This document shows positions 50,422-59,500 of a stretch of DNA of 64,000 bases, one piece after another; position 1 is the stretch's first letter; each line of letters starts with the position of its first letter. The notes below the pieces were generated by a model. That model did not search any database, had not been told where the DNA came from, and saw only the letters and a list, made by a program, of their open reading frames with translations. Origin of the DNA: an uncultured Alphaproteobacteria bacterium (GTDB lineage Bacteria; Pseudomonadota; Alphaproteobacteria; Rhodobacterales; Rhodobacteraceae); contig CACJWR010000002.1 in assembly GCA_902596985.1 (NCBI GenBank), forward strand, positions 1 to 64,000, given 5' to 3'. Made by a program: the position numbers and the translations under genes.

Positions 50422-52226
50422 ATTTTAAAAAGTTATTTCGTACATATAGCCGACTCGGTACCCTAAATGTTTTAAGAGTTTTTTTATACCGAGTTACTTT
50501 AAAGATGAATATGCACCCAGTGCAGCGAATAGCCGCTCCCATTGCAAAAGGACCATTTTATCGATATTTCTTAACTAAAAGCAGATCGCCTAAACCAAAC
50601 AGTGCGTGGAGAAATAACTTGGTTTTCTTTGGTAGAGTTGCCGGGCGGATTCCAGAGAAACCTGTAAATTGGTTTCTAAATTCTTTCAATAGGAAGGCAA
50701 AGCCTACCAAAACAGAAGATTGGTGGAAAATTTCAGACTTTTCATCAGGAGATATTAAAGGTGTTTGGGAAATATCTCGTTTTGATTGGGTTATTGCTTG
50801 GGCTACTGAGGGCGCAAACGGTGATTCTACGTTTATAGATAGGTTGAATATCTGGATAGATGATTGGGCAACTCAGAATGTGCCATATAAAGGCACGAAT
50901 TGGAAGTGTGGTCAAGAGGCATCGATAAGAGTAATACACCTGGTTACTGCAGCTTGGGTATTAAGGCAAGATAAAAGTCCTGAACAAGGATTAATTTGCT
51001 TAATCCAAACACATTTGCAAAGGATAATTCCAACAATATCCTATGCAATAGGGCAGCAAAATAATCATGGTACTACAGAGGCAGCTGCATTATTCATAGG
51101 AGGTATATTCCTTGAAGACTATGATGAGCGCGCTAGCTTTTGGGAACAGACAGGAAGGAAGTGGCTTGAGGACCGGGCGTCGAGTTTAATAGCTGTAGAT
51201 GGGAGTTTCAGTCAATATTCTGTAAATTATCACAGGTTTATGCTTGATACCTATTCAATAGCTGAAGCCTGGCGCAGGCACAGAAAGGCTCCTGAGTTTT
51301 CTTCATCTCTAAAAAAGCGCTTAGCCGCAGCCGCTTACTGGCTTTTTACTATTGTTGACCCGATATCAGGCGATGCACCAAATTTAGGTGCCAACGATGG
51401 TGCAAGGCTTATTCCTTTAACTGCATGCGACTATCGTGATTTTCGGCCCTCAGTACAACTTGCATTAGCCCTTTTTAATAATGCCAGTGCCTTTCCTGAT
51501 AGTAAGCATGCAAAAACACTTTTAAAGTGGCTCGGAGTGACTCAAGGTGCTTTACAGTTAAAACCTAAAAGTAAAAATTTTAGTTGTGGTGGCTACCATG
51601 TAATGAGATTAAATAATTCGATGGCCGTTATGCGCTACCCTCAGTATAAGTTCCGGCCCAGTCATGCAGATGCATTGCATGTAGATTTCTGGCTGGGAGG
51701 CATGAATATTCTGCGCGATGCTGGTACCTTTAGTTATAATGATAATTATACAGAGTGGTTTGCGGGAACATCGGCTCACAATACAATCGAATTCGATGGA
51801 CGTGATCAAATGCCTAGAATCGGACGTTTTTTGTTTGGAGATTGGTTGCAATCTTCCAATGTAAATGCTCTAAATGATGATGTTGGTTTTTTATCATCAT
51901 CAGCTGCGTATAAAGACTATTTAGGTGCTTGCCACAGTAGAGAGCTGACTTTAGAAAAAAATAGTGTTACCTGTACAGATAATTTGAATGGAAATTTCAA
52001 GGAAGCTTGTTTAAGATGGCGGTTGGCACCTATTGAATGGCGTTTTTCGGGAAATATCCTTTATAGCAACAAATGCTCAATTGAAATTCAATCAAACGGG
52101 CTATCAGTTACTCCTCAGTTAAAGCAAACGATGGAGTCCCGGTATTATTTAGAATTTAAATATATACCCGAGCTTTCGGTCATTGTAAAAGAAGCTTCGA
52201 CTATTAAAACCTTCATTAAGTTTTAA
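50418..52226 (+). CDS. heparinase II/III family (alginate-lyase-like) protein
   Basis: 602 aa; 'NHGTTEAAALFIGGIF', 'VDGSFSQYSVNYHRFMLDTYSIAEAWR', 'SHADALHVDFWLGGMNILRDAGTFSYN', 'TSAHNTIEFDGRDQMPRIGRF'. Confidence 0.88.
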   Translation: MNFKKLFRTYSRLGTLNVLRVFLYRVTLKMNMHPVQRIAAPIAKGPFYRYFLTKSRSPKPNSAWRNNLVFFGRVAGRIPEKPVNWFLNSFNRKAKPTKTEDWWKISDFSSGDIKGVWEISRFDWVIAWATEGANGDSTFIDRLNIWIDDWATQNVPYKGTNWKCGQEASIRVIHLVTAAWVLRQDKSPEQGLICLIQTHLQRIIPTISYAIGQQNNHGTTEAAALFIGGIFLEDYDERASFWEQTGRKWLEDRASSLIAVDGSFSQYSVNYHRFMLDTYSIAEAWRRHRKAPEFSSSLKKRLAAAAYWLFTIVDPISGDAPNLGANDGARLIPLTACDYRDFRPSVQLALALFNNASAFPDSKHAKTLLKWLGVTQGALQLKPKSKNFSCGGYHVMRLNNSMAVMRYPQYKFRPSHADALHVDFWLGGMNILRDAGTFSYNDNYTEWFAGTSAHNTIEFDGRDQMPRIGRFLFGDWLQSSNVNALNDDVGFLSSSAAYKDYLGACHSRELTLEKNSVTCTDNLNGNFKEACLRWRLAPIEWRFSGNILYSNKCSIEIQSNGLSVTPQLKQTMESRYYLEFKYIPELSVIVKEASTIKTFIKF

Positions 52227-52228
52227 AT

Positions 52229-53437
52229 ATGCATGTTTTATATTTTCATCAACATTTTTCCACCCCAGAGGGTTCTACTGGTACTCGGTCCTATGAGATG
52301 TCTAAAGCACTTATTGATAAAGATTGTAAAGTCACTATCGTTTGTGGCGCATTTGATAGGGGTGTAACAGGATTAACAAACCAATTTCATTTTGGAGTAC
52401 GCAGAGGAACTGTTGATGGAATTGAAGTCATTGAGCTTTCTATCCCTTATGGTAATAAAGTATCATTTGGCAATCGAATAATTTTGTTCTTAAAGTATGC
52501 CCTGTGGAGTTGTTGGTTTGCACTTACTGAGCGCTACGATGTTGTTGTGGCTACTTCAACGCCACTAACCGTCGCTATTCCAGGAATAATTGCCAAATTG
52601 TTTCGAAGAAAAAAGTTTATTTTTGAGGTAAGAGACCTTTGGCCCGAATTACCTAGGGCAATGGGAATAATTCGCAACAGACAGCTACTGTATTTATTGA
52701 AAGCATTTGAACGTACCGCTTATTTTTTTGCTGATAGAATAATAGCACTTTCTCCTGGAATGGTTGATGGGATACTTAAAGAGGGAGTCAATCAAAATAA
52801 GATAACTCAAGTACCTAATGGAAGTGATGTTGCGCTATTTTCGAAAAAGTCTAAATTTTGGCGACCAGAAAATGTTTCAGAGGAAGATCTTTTATTGATA
52901 TTCTCAGGCACTCATGGTGCTGCTAATGGATTAAATTCAGTCATAGAGGTGGCAAAAATATTAGTTGATAAGGATGTTCAATCGATTAAGTTCGTATTAG
53001 TGGGGGATGGTAGCGAAAAGCGTACGTTACAAAAAAAGACACTAGAGAGCAAACTAGATAATATCATTTTTTTGCCACCATTACCAAAAAATCAACTTGT
53101 CACTTTATTGCGTAGCGCAGACCTTGGGATGCAAATCCTTTCTAATATTCCTGAGTTTTATTATGGTACTTCACCAAATAAATTTTTTGATTACTTAGCC
53201 GCTGGGTTACCAGTTTTGGTCAATCATCCTGGGTGGGTTGCCGATATAATAACCGAACATAAATGTGGAATTTGCGTATCACCAGATGACTATTGTAGTT
53301 TTGCGGCTAACTTAATTGAAATCCATGACAAAAGAAAAAAACTCGTAAGTATGTCCAAGAATTCATTCACATTGGCTAACAGTAAATTTAATCGCAAATA
53401 CCTTGCAGAATTGTGGATTAATTGCGTTTTAGGGTAA
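52229..53437 (+). CDS. glycosyltransferase family 4 (WbuB-like)
   Basis: 'YFHQHFSTPEGSTGTRSYEMSKALIDKDCKVTIVCG', 'FEVRDLWPELPRAMGII', 'FYYGTSPNKFFDYLAAGLPVLVN'. Confidence 0.9.
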   Translation: MHVLYFHQHFSTPEGSTGTRSYEMSKALIDKDCKVTIVCGAFDRGVTGLTNQFHFGVRRGTVDGIEVIELSIPYGNKVSFGNRIILFLKYALWSCWFALTERYDVVVATSTPLTVAIPGIIAKLFRRKKFIFEVRDLWPELPRAMGIIRNRQLLYLLKAFERTAYFFADRIIALSPGMVDGILKEGVNQNKITQVPNGSDVALFSKKSKFWRPENVSEEDLLLIFSGTHGAANGLNSVIEVAKILVDKDVQSIKFVLVGDGSEKRTLQKKTLESKLDNIIFLPPLPKNQLVTLLRSADLGMQILSNIPEFYYGTSPNKFFDYLAAGLPVLVNHPGWVADIITEHKCGICVSPDDYCSFAANLIEIHDKRKKLVSMSKNSFTLANSKFNRKYLAELWINCVLG

Positions 53438-53455
53438 CATAAGTCTGAGGAGTGT

Positions 53456-54610
53456 ATGAATATGCAAATTTCTGATTTAACCGATAAATTTATTCGAGAA
53501 GTCCGAGAGTATTATGGAAATGAGTTCATACCTCTTCACCGCCCTATTTTTGATGAAATAGAAAAACAGTATTTGTTTGATTGTATTGACAGTAATTTTG
53601 TTTCAAGTGCAGGAAAGGAAGTAGACTCTTTTGAAATGCAACTATGTGATATAACGTCATCCAAATATGCTAAATCAACTGTCAGTGGGACTGCAGCGCT
53701 ACACCTAGCTTTACACGCGCTTGGAGTAGGTTCAAATGATGAAGTTTTAACTCAACGTTTAAGCTTTGTCGCAACAGCAAATGCAATAAGCTATTGTAAT
53801 GCGGCACCTATATTTCTGGATGTAGAGCCAGAAACAGGAACTTTATGCCCACACTTACTTAGAGATTTTCTCGAGAAAAATACGAAAATTGATAACGGAG
53901 GGCGAAAAAATTTATCCACCGGTAAAAACATTGCTGCATGTGTTGTGATGCATACTTTTGGGCATCCGGCACGCATGCAAGAAATAAAGTCAATTTGTGA
54001 TGAATTTACTATTCCGCTTATTGAAGATGCTGCAGAAGCACTTGGGAGTTATATTGGCGAGGAGCATGTTGGAAAAAATTCACTACTTACAACATACAGC
54101 TTTAATGGTAATAAAATAATCACTACCGGAGGTGGTGGATGTGTAACGACAGATGACAGTCTGCTTGCCGAAAGAATAAGACATTTGGCGACAACAGCCA
54201 AGACCCCTCATCAATATGAATATTTTCATGATGAAATTGGCTTTAATTATCGCATGCCAAACCTCAACGCTTGCCTTGGTCTTGCTCAGTTAAAAAAACT
54301 AGATTATTTTTTAAACAATAAAAGAAAACTAGCTCTTATATATAAAAATTTATTTGAAAATAGTGGGGCTCATTTTTGGACAGAACGTGAAGGGTGTAAG
54401 AGTAATTATTGGTTAAATGCGATTAGTTTCAATACAAGCGAACAAAAACAATATTTCTTAGAAAAAACAAACAAAAAAGGAGTCATGACGAGGCCTGTTT
54501 GGACGTTACTAGACAAGCTACCTCATTTCGCATATTGTCATGTTCTCAAAACTGGTGTTGCCGAAAAAATTTATGATACAACAGTCAATATTCCATCGAG
54601 CGCGATATGA
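53456..54610 (+). CDS. DegT/DnrJ/EryC1/StrS aminotransferase, LegC-like
   Basis: 'FIPLHRPIFDEIEKQYLFDCIDSNFVSSAGKEVDSFE', PLP-lysine region 'TTYSFNGNKIITTGGGGCVTTDD'. Confidence 0.88.
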   Translation: MNMQISDLTDKFIREVREYYGNEFIPLHRPIFDEIEKQYLFDCIDSNFVSSAGKEVDSFEMQLCDITSSKYAKSTVSGTAALHLALHALGVGSNDEVLTQRLSFVATANAISYCNAAPIFLDVEPETGTLCPHLLRDFLEKNTKIDNGGRKNLSTGKNIAACVVMHTFGHPARMQEIKSICDEFTIPLIEDAAEALGSYIGEEHVGKNSLLTTYSFNGNKIITTGGGGCVTTDDSLLAERIRHLATTAKTPHQYEYFHDEIGFNYRMPNLNACLGLAQLKKLDYFLNNKRKLALIYKNLFENSGAHFWTEREGCKSNYWLNAISFNTSEQKQYFLEKTNKKGVMTRPVWTLLDKLPHFAYCHVLKTGVAEKIYDTTVNIPSSAI

Positions 54611-55263
54611 ATAAAAACAAGAAGTCACTTGTCATCGTGGGTGCAGGCGGACAGTGTAAAGTAATATTAGATAGTCTTAATTCTAACAATTATAATGAAG
54701 TATTTATCGAGGATAAATTTATCTCCACTGAAGCAATTTACGGATTTCCAGTTATCTCTAAAGCTGAAGATCTAGCAAATGCAAATATAGAATTTGTCGT
54801 GGCTATTGGAGATAATTTTTCTCGCTCAAAACTAGTCAGTGATTTACAGTTGCGGTTCGATAATATCAAGTTTGCCACAATTGTTCATCCTAAAGCATAC
54901 GTCGCTGCTTCAGCTACTCTGGGGGAAGGAACTGTCGTATGTGCGGGTAGCGTGGTCGGTGCAAATTCAAGGATTGAAGAACACGTAATAATCAATACGA
55001 ATAGCAGTGTAGACCATGATTGCCACCTCAAGCCTTTTTGTTCAATTGGTCCAAATTCAACTCTGGGCGGCAATACTTATATCGGAAATCTATCAGTTGT
55101 GGCCATATCAGCAACAATTTCTCATGGTGTGACCATAGCGGACAATGTAATTGTTGGTGCAAGTTCTCTCGTTTTACGAGATATTGCCTCGGATTGTACT
55201 GTTTGGAGGGGAATTCCTGCAAGAAAAATACGAAAGCGCGAGATTGATGAAAAATACTTATGA
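54607..55263 (+). CDS. NeuD/PglD-family sugar O/N-acyltransferase
   Basis: 'LVIVGAGGQCKVILDSL', hexapeptide repeats 'ATIVHPKAYVAASATLGEGTVVCAGSVVGANSRIEEHVIINTNSSVDHDC'. Confidence 0.88.
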   Translation: MNKNKKSLVIVGAGGQCKVILDSLNSNNYNEVFIEDKFISTEAIYGFPVISKAEDLANANIEFVVAIGDNFSRSKLVSDLQLRFDNIKFATIVHPKAYVAASATLGEGTVVCAGSVVGANSRIEEHVIINTNSSVDHDCHLKPFCSIGPNSTLGGNTYIGNLSVVAISATISHGVTIADNVIVGASSLVLRDIASDCTVWRGIPARKIRKREIDEKYL

Positions 55264-55933
55264 TAAACTGACAAGATTTTTCGATATATTGATTTGCATA
55301 ATTGCCATAATTTTTCTCTTACCAATTTTTCTGTTAGTGAGTTTGATTTTACGTTTTACGGGTGAAAATGAGGTGTTTTATTTGCAGGAGCGTGTGGGAC
55401 GTGAAAAAAATACTTTTTTTGTATATAAATTTGCTACTATGCTGAAGAATAGTCCTAATATTGGTGCTGGAGCGATAACGTTAAGAGGCGACCCAAGAGT
55501 ACTGCCTTTTGGAAAATTTTTACGCAAAACCAAAATTAATGAATTGCCACAATTATTAAATATCTTAAAGGGTGATATGAGTTTGGTAGGACCGAGACCG
55601 CTGATGAAAAAACAATTTAACTTCTATGACAAAAAAGATCAAAACCTTATATCGCTGATGCGTCCTGGTTTGACAGGGGTAGCATCAATTGTGTTCCGAG
55701 ATGAAGAAAAGTATTTTAACAATAAGACCGATCCAGATAAAATTTACCGAAAAAAAATTGCCCCATCAAAAGCAATTTTAGAGAGTTGGTTTTATAACAA
55801 CAGAACACTATGGTTATATTTTAAGTTGATTTTTCTTACCATAATAGCCGTACTCATACCAACGAAAGACTTTTTAAAAATTCTAGATGATGAAACGAAG
55901 GAGAAATTAAGAGATGTACTGCAAAAACCTTGA
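55247..55933 (+). CDS. initiating sugar-phosphate transferase (PglC/WcaJ family)
   Basis: N-term TM; 'LQERVGREKNTFFVYKFATML', 'TKINELPQLLNILKGDMSLVGPRPLMKKQ'. Start refined to ATG 55247. Confidence 0.9.
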   Translation: MKNTYDKLTRFFDILICIIAIIFLLPIFLLVSLILRFTGENEVFYLQERVGREKNTFFVYKFATMLKNSPNIGAGAITLRGDPRVLPFGKFLRKTKINELPQLLNILKGDMSLVGPRPLMKKQFNFYDKKDQNLISLMRPGLTGVASIVFRDEEKYFNNKTDPDKIYRKKIAPSKAILESWFYNNRTLWLYFKLIFLTIIAVLIPTKDFLKILDDETKEKLRDVLQKP

Positions 55934-56612
55934 TAAATTTTTGGATGAACTGCTAGTAGCAGGGTCAGTCAAACTTCCATCAGTAAAAAAAGCGAGTTGG
56001 AGAGCTACTACTTATAACGACTGCCTATTTGAACTAGGCGATAGGTCATATGGCGAGAACTTAGCTGCTAATATGACATTTCTTAAACATACAGAAATAC
56101 TTACAGACTTGTTACCAAAGTTGTCTAATATTGCGAAGAAAAAATTTAATATAAAAGTTTTAGAAAGCAACATATATAATGTTTGTCGTTTAGTACGACC
56201 AGGCGATATTTCAGAGGGATATCGAGGACATTTTGACTCTCATTTGTTTACGTTAGTAACTCCAATAAACATTCCAGATTTTAAAAATGTTCGTAATGGT
56301 GGACAATTACACTATTTTCCGATGGCTCGGAGTCAGCCAAAAAATGAGCTTCAGAACATTATTGGGAAAGCACTATATAAACGTCATAATTCAGAAATTG
56401 GTTTTGAAAGACTGGCTGAAAGAAAAACAAGGTTAATCGACAGCTTTCAAGATTACCGCCCACTATTGTTCCTAGGTAACACTACCTTTCATGGAAATGC
56501 ACCTGTACAAGCAGACTCAAAAGAAAATCGTATGACTATTCTTACCCATTTCTTCGATCCATCACCGAAATACGGTGCTGGAGCAATCATGCGTAAGTTA
56601 AGACGTCGCTAA
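55914..56612 (+). CDS. putative 2OG-Fe(II) dioxygenase-like protein
   Basis: 'YRGHFDSHLFTLVTPIN...NGGQLHYFP' (HxD...GGxL) and 'LFLGNTTFHGNAPVQADSKENRMTILTHFFDP' (distal H and R), as in prolyl-hydroxylase-like folds. Confidence 0.6.
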   Translation: MYCKNLDKFLDELLVAGSVKLPSVKKASWRATTYNDCLFELGDRSYGENLAANMTFLKHTEILTDLLPKLSNIAKKKFNIKVLESNIYNVCRLVRPGDISEGYRGHFDSHLFTLVTPINIPDFKNVRNGGQLHYFPMARSQPKNELQNIIGKALYKRHNSEIGFERLAERKTRLIDSFQDYRPLLFLGNTTFHGNAPVQADSKENRMTILTHFFDPSPKYGAGAIMRKLRRR

Positions 56613-56920
56613 TATTTGATTTCGTTTTAATTAAAACTTCTTTAAACAAATCGGAATTGCATTTTTTTAAAACTCAAAAATTATCTAGGAAATGCAATCA
56701 AAAACAACTTAGAGTTTATACCAAAACTAGTGGAAATATTGTCAAAAGATGAAGACGAGAGAAATAAGCTATACTTATTTCACAGAACTTAGATCAATTT
56801 TTTGAGATTAGTGAAAGAATGATAGGCGAAGTTAAGAGTATAAAAGATAGGTATTTGGGAAACTGGAAAGAAATTGTGGCAATGACGGAATTTTCGTTTC
56901 TTTAGTTAAAAGGTCAATAG

Positions 56921-57304
56921 ATGAAAGAAGAAAAAATTGTTGTTTCCCATCTAAGAGACCAGGCTTGGAATAAAAACAAGGATGAGGGTAAATATAGATG
57001 GAAGTATATGACAGATAGTACCGAAATGAAAAGCCACGGGCTCTCTTGTGGAGTATTAGTTTTGCCTCCGGGAGAAGAACTGCCTCTTCATTACCATTCA
57101 CCTCAAGAAATCTATATTATTCGACGAGGTGAAGGTCTTTTCCTTTCCCCGTCATACACTAAAAAGGTTTGTAAAGATAGTTTTGTATATATTCCTCAAA
57201 ATTCTGAACATGGTTTGAAAAATACTGGCTTGGAAGATTTAGAAATATTATGGATTTTCCCAACTGATTGTTGGGATGAGGTAGAATATATTTTTAAAAA
57301 ATAG
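56921..57304 (+). CDS. cupin-domain protein
   Basis: 'LSCGVLVLPPGEELPLHYHSPQEIYIIRRGEGLFL', 'VYIPQNSEHGLKNTGLEDLEILWIF'. Confidence 0.85.
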   Translation: MKEEKIVVSHLRDQAWNKNKDEGKYRWKYMTDSTEMKSHGLSCGVLVLPPGEELPLHYHSPQEIYIIRRGEGLFLSPSYTKKVCKDSFVYIPQNSEHGLKNTGLEDLEILWIFPTDCWDEVEYIFKK

Positions 57305-57354
57305 TAACTTTAATTATTTATCTTGGAGTCACCAGAAATAGAAAGAGTGTAGCT

Positions 57355-57642
57355 ATGGTCCGTCTAATCCTTTTTATAATAATAGCTATATTTGTAGTAT
57401 GGATACTACGACCATTTTTAGTAACCAAAGACAAAAACAAGAATAAAGATATGGTAGATAGGATCCTTGATTCTGACCAAAGCAACTTTAGGCAGAAAAA
57501 TAGCTTTCTGATAATAATTATTACTGTTTTTTTATTTGCCCTAGTGTTTTGGCTTTTACCAAAATTTGGAATTAATTTCTTCGCTATATTACAAAAGATA
57601 ATCCCCATAATATCTTCTCTGCGCGGTATCTTGCCATTTTAA
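57355..57642 (+). CDS. small membrane protein, unknown function
   Basis: 95 aa with two hydrophobic segments flanking a charged middle. Confidence 0.55.
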   Translation: MVRLILFIIIAIFVVWILRPFLVTKDKNKNKDMVDRILDSDQSNFRQKNSFLIIIITVFLFALVFWLLPKFGINFFAILQKIIPIISSLRGILPF

Positions 57643-57660
57643 ACTTTGTACTTGAATTGG

Positions 57661-57843
57661 TTACTTTTTGGGTTTTTTATCCTCAGCTTCGACTTGATCG
57701 AATATTTTTTCAATAGCTAAAAAGTCTGGTATCTTTTCTGATAGAAGCAAAATAATCTTAGCGTTTAACTGATGAATTTGTTGGTCATTGAGATCTTGAT
57801 AGAGGTTCACAAGTCTTGAGTAAAGTTCATCATTTAGTGGCAT
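57661..57843 (-). CDS. DUF2783-like small protein
   Basis: 60 aa; 'LYQDLNDQQIHQLNAKIILLLSEKI' resembles DUF2783 proteins found beside aromatic monooxygenases. Confidence 0.6.
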   Translation of the reverse strand: MPLNDELYSRLVNLYQDLNDQQIHQLNAKIILLLSEKIPDFLAIEKIFDQVEAEDKKPKK

Positions 57844-57871
57844 TTAATTTCTTGTTTCCCAAAAACTTAAT

Positions 57872-59500
57872 CTAGAGCATACATTTTTCTAATGTCTTTA
57901 TATTAATTTGTTTAAATATTCCTACAATATAGCCGTCCGGTCTAATAAGGTAATTCAGGTCACTTCTATATCTTTCCAAACCTTTACCTTGGAAGTCTGA
58001 AAAATTTACATCTTGATTAGTTTTTTCCCCTACACTTATAACGTTTAAATCAAAGGGAAACTCCATTTTAATTTCAGAAAATGATAGCAAATTATAGCTT
58101 TCAGAAATCAGATCTGTAAGAAATAATATATTTCCTTTTTTATCAAGAATGGGAAAATCTATATAAATAGACCCAAGCAAGGGATCATCTTTATACTCAT
58201 TAGTGAGCTTCAAGCCATGTAACTTATATGGAACAGAGAGCCTTCCTGAATTTATCAAATTTCGAGAAATTTGGTTACTTGTTGCTAGATCAAGAATCTG
58301 CTCACGAAAAACTTTAGCCATCTTATTTTTTGGAGTCATAAAATTAGTAGCTCTAGAGGAATTTGATATATTCTCCTTTGCAGCCTCAATTCGCTCATCG
58401 TTGTAAGTATTTAATATTTTAACTGATGAGTTGTTTTTTAAGATCGAAGCCAGTTTCCATCCTAGATTATCCACATCATGCATACCACCATTACCCCCCC
58501 TCGCCCCAAAAGGGCTTACCACGTGTGCACTGTCTCCAACAAAAATAATTCTATCAAAAACCATTTTTTCTAAACAAGCGCACTTAAATTTGTAAATACT
58601 CATCCAGTCAATCTCAAAATTATCAGACCTCACAACTTTTTTTATTCTTTTCCTCACTCTTTCAGGATCAAGCTCCTTTCTTTTATCAATATTTTCTTCA
58701 AGCTGTAAGTCTATTCGATAAATGTTTTCTGCCTGTTTATGTAATAAAGCCGATTGGCCTTCATGAAATGAAGGTGCAAACCAAAACCAACGTTCAGGCC
58801 GATCACTCTCAAAAGGTGGGGTGTCCATAAAAATATCTACAATTAAGAAATGCTCATCAAAGACCTCACCATCAAAAGAAAGATTCATTCGTTTTCTGGT
58901 TGGAGACTCTGCACCATCGCAAGCTACCATATAGAGTGATCTCAGATTATAATTGCCTTTGGGACAACTGACAGTGACATCAACATTTTCTCCATTTTGC
59001 TTATGATCAATAACTTCGCTACTAAACCTCAGATCAATATAGTCTTTTAGCTCAAAACATCTTTCAATTAAATATTCTTCTACGTAGTACTGTTGCAAAT
59101 TTATGAACGCCGGAAACTTTTGACCTTTATCTGGAAGCAAGTTGAATGAGAAAACTTCTTTATTTCCATTGAAAAGCCTACCCGTTTCCCAAGTAATTCC
59201 CTTTGCCATCATTTTCGAGGCGACCCCTAGTCGATCAAAAATTTCTAAAGTTCTCTTAGCCCAACAAATTGCTCTTGAACCAGTCGAAACAATATTATTG
59301 TCGTCCAAAAGGACGCTTTTTATACCTCTTTGAGCTAAATCAATCGCTAAGGACAAACCAATCGGTCCAGCACCCACAATGGCTACAGGATATACTTCCT
59401 GACTTCCCTCCAAAATCTCAGGTGGAATTTTAAATGGGAATTCCTTATAGTTATAATTTTTTGAAAAGTTTGCTGCACGATTCACTGTAATAAGTTCCAC
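57872..59500 (-). CDS. FAD-dependent aromatic monooxygenase (MhpA/PheA-type)
   Basis: 'VAIVGAGPIGLSLAIDLAQRGIKSVLLDDN' and 'RIIFVGDSAHVVSPFGARGGNGGMHDVDNLGWKLA'. Confidence 0.92.
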   Translation of the reverse strand: MELITVNRAANFSKNYNYKEFPFKIPPEILEGSQEVYPVAIVGAGPIGLSLAIDLAQRGIKSVLLDDNNIVSTGSRAICWAKRTLEIFDRLGVASKMMAKGITWETGRLFNGNKEVFSFNLLPDKGQKFPAFINLQQYYVEEYLIERCFELKDYIDLRFSSEVIDHKQNGENVDVTVSCPKGNYNLRSLYMVACDGAESPTRKRMNLSFDGEVFDEHFLIVDIFMDTPPFESDRPERWFWFAPSFHEGQSALLHKQAENIYRIDLQLEENIDKRKELDPERVRKRIKKVVRSDNFEIDWMSIYKFKCACLEKMVFDRIIFVGDSAHVVSPFGARGGNGGMHDVDNLGWKLASILKNNSSVKILNTYNDERIEAAKENISNSSRATNFMTPKNKMAKVFREQILDLATSNQISRNLINSGRLSVPYKLHGLKLTNEYKDDPLLGSIYIDFPILDKKGNILFLTDLISESYNLLSFSEIKMEFPFDLNVISVGEKTNQDVNFSDFQGKGLERYRSDLNYLIRPDGYIVGIFKQINIKTLEKCML

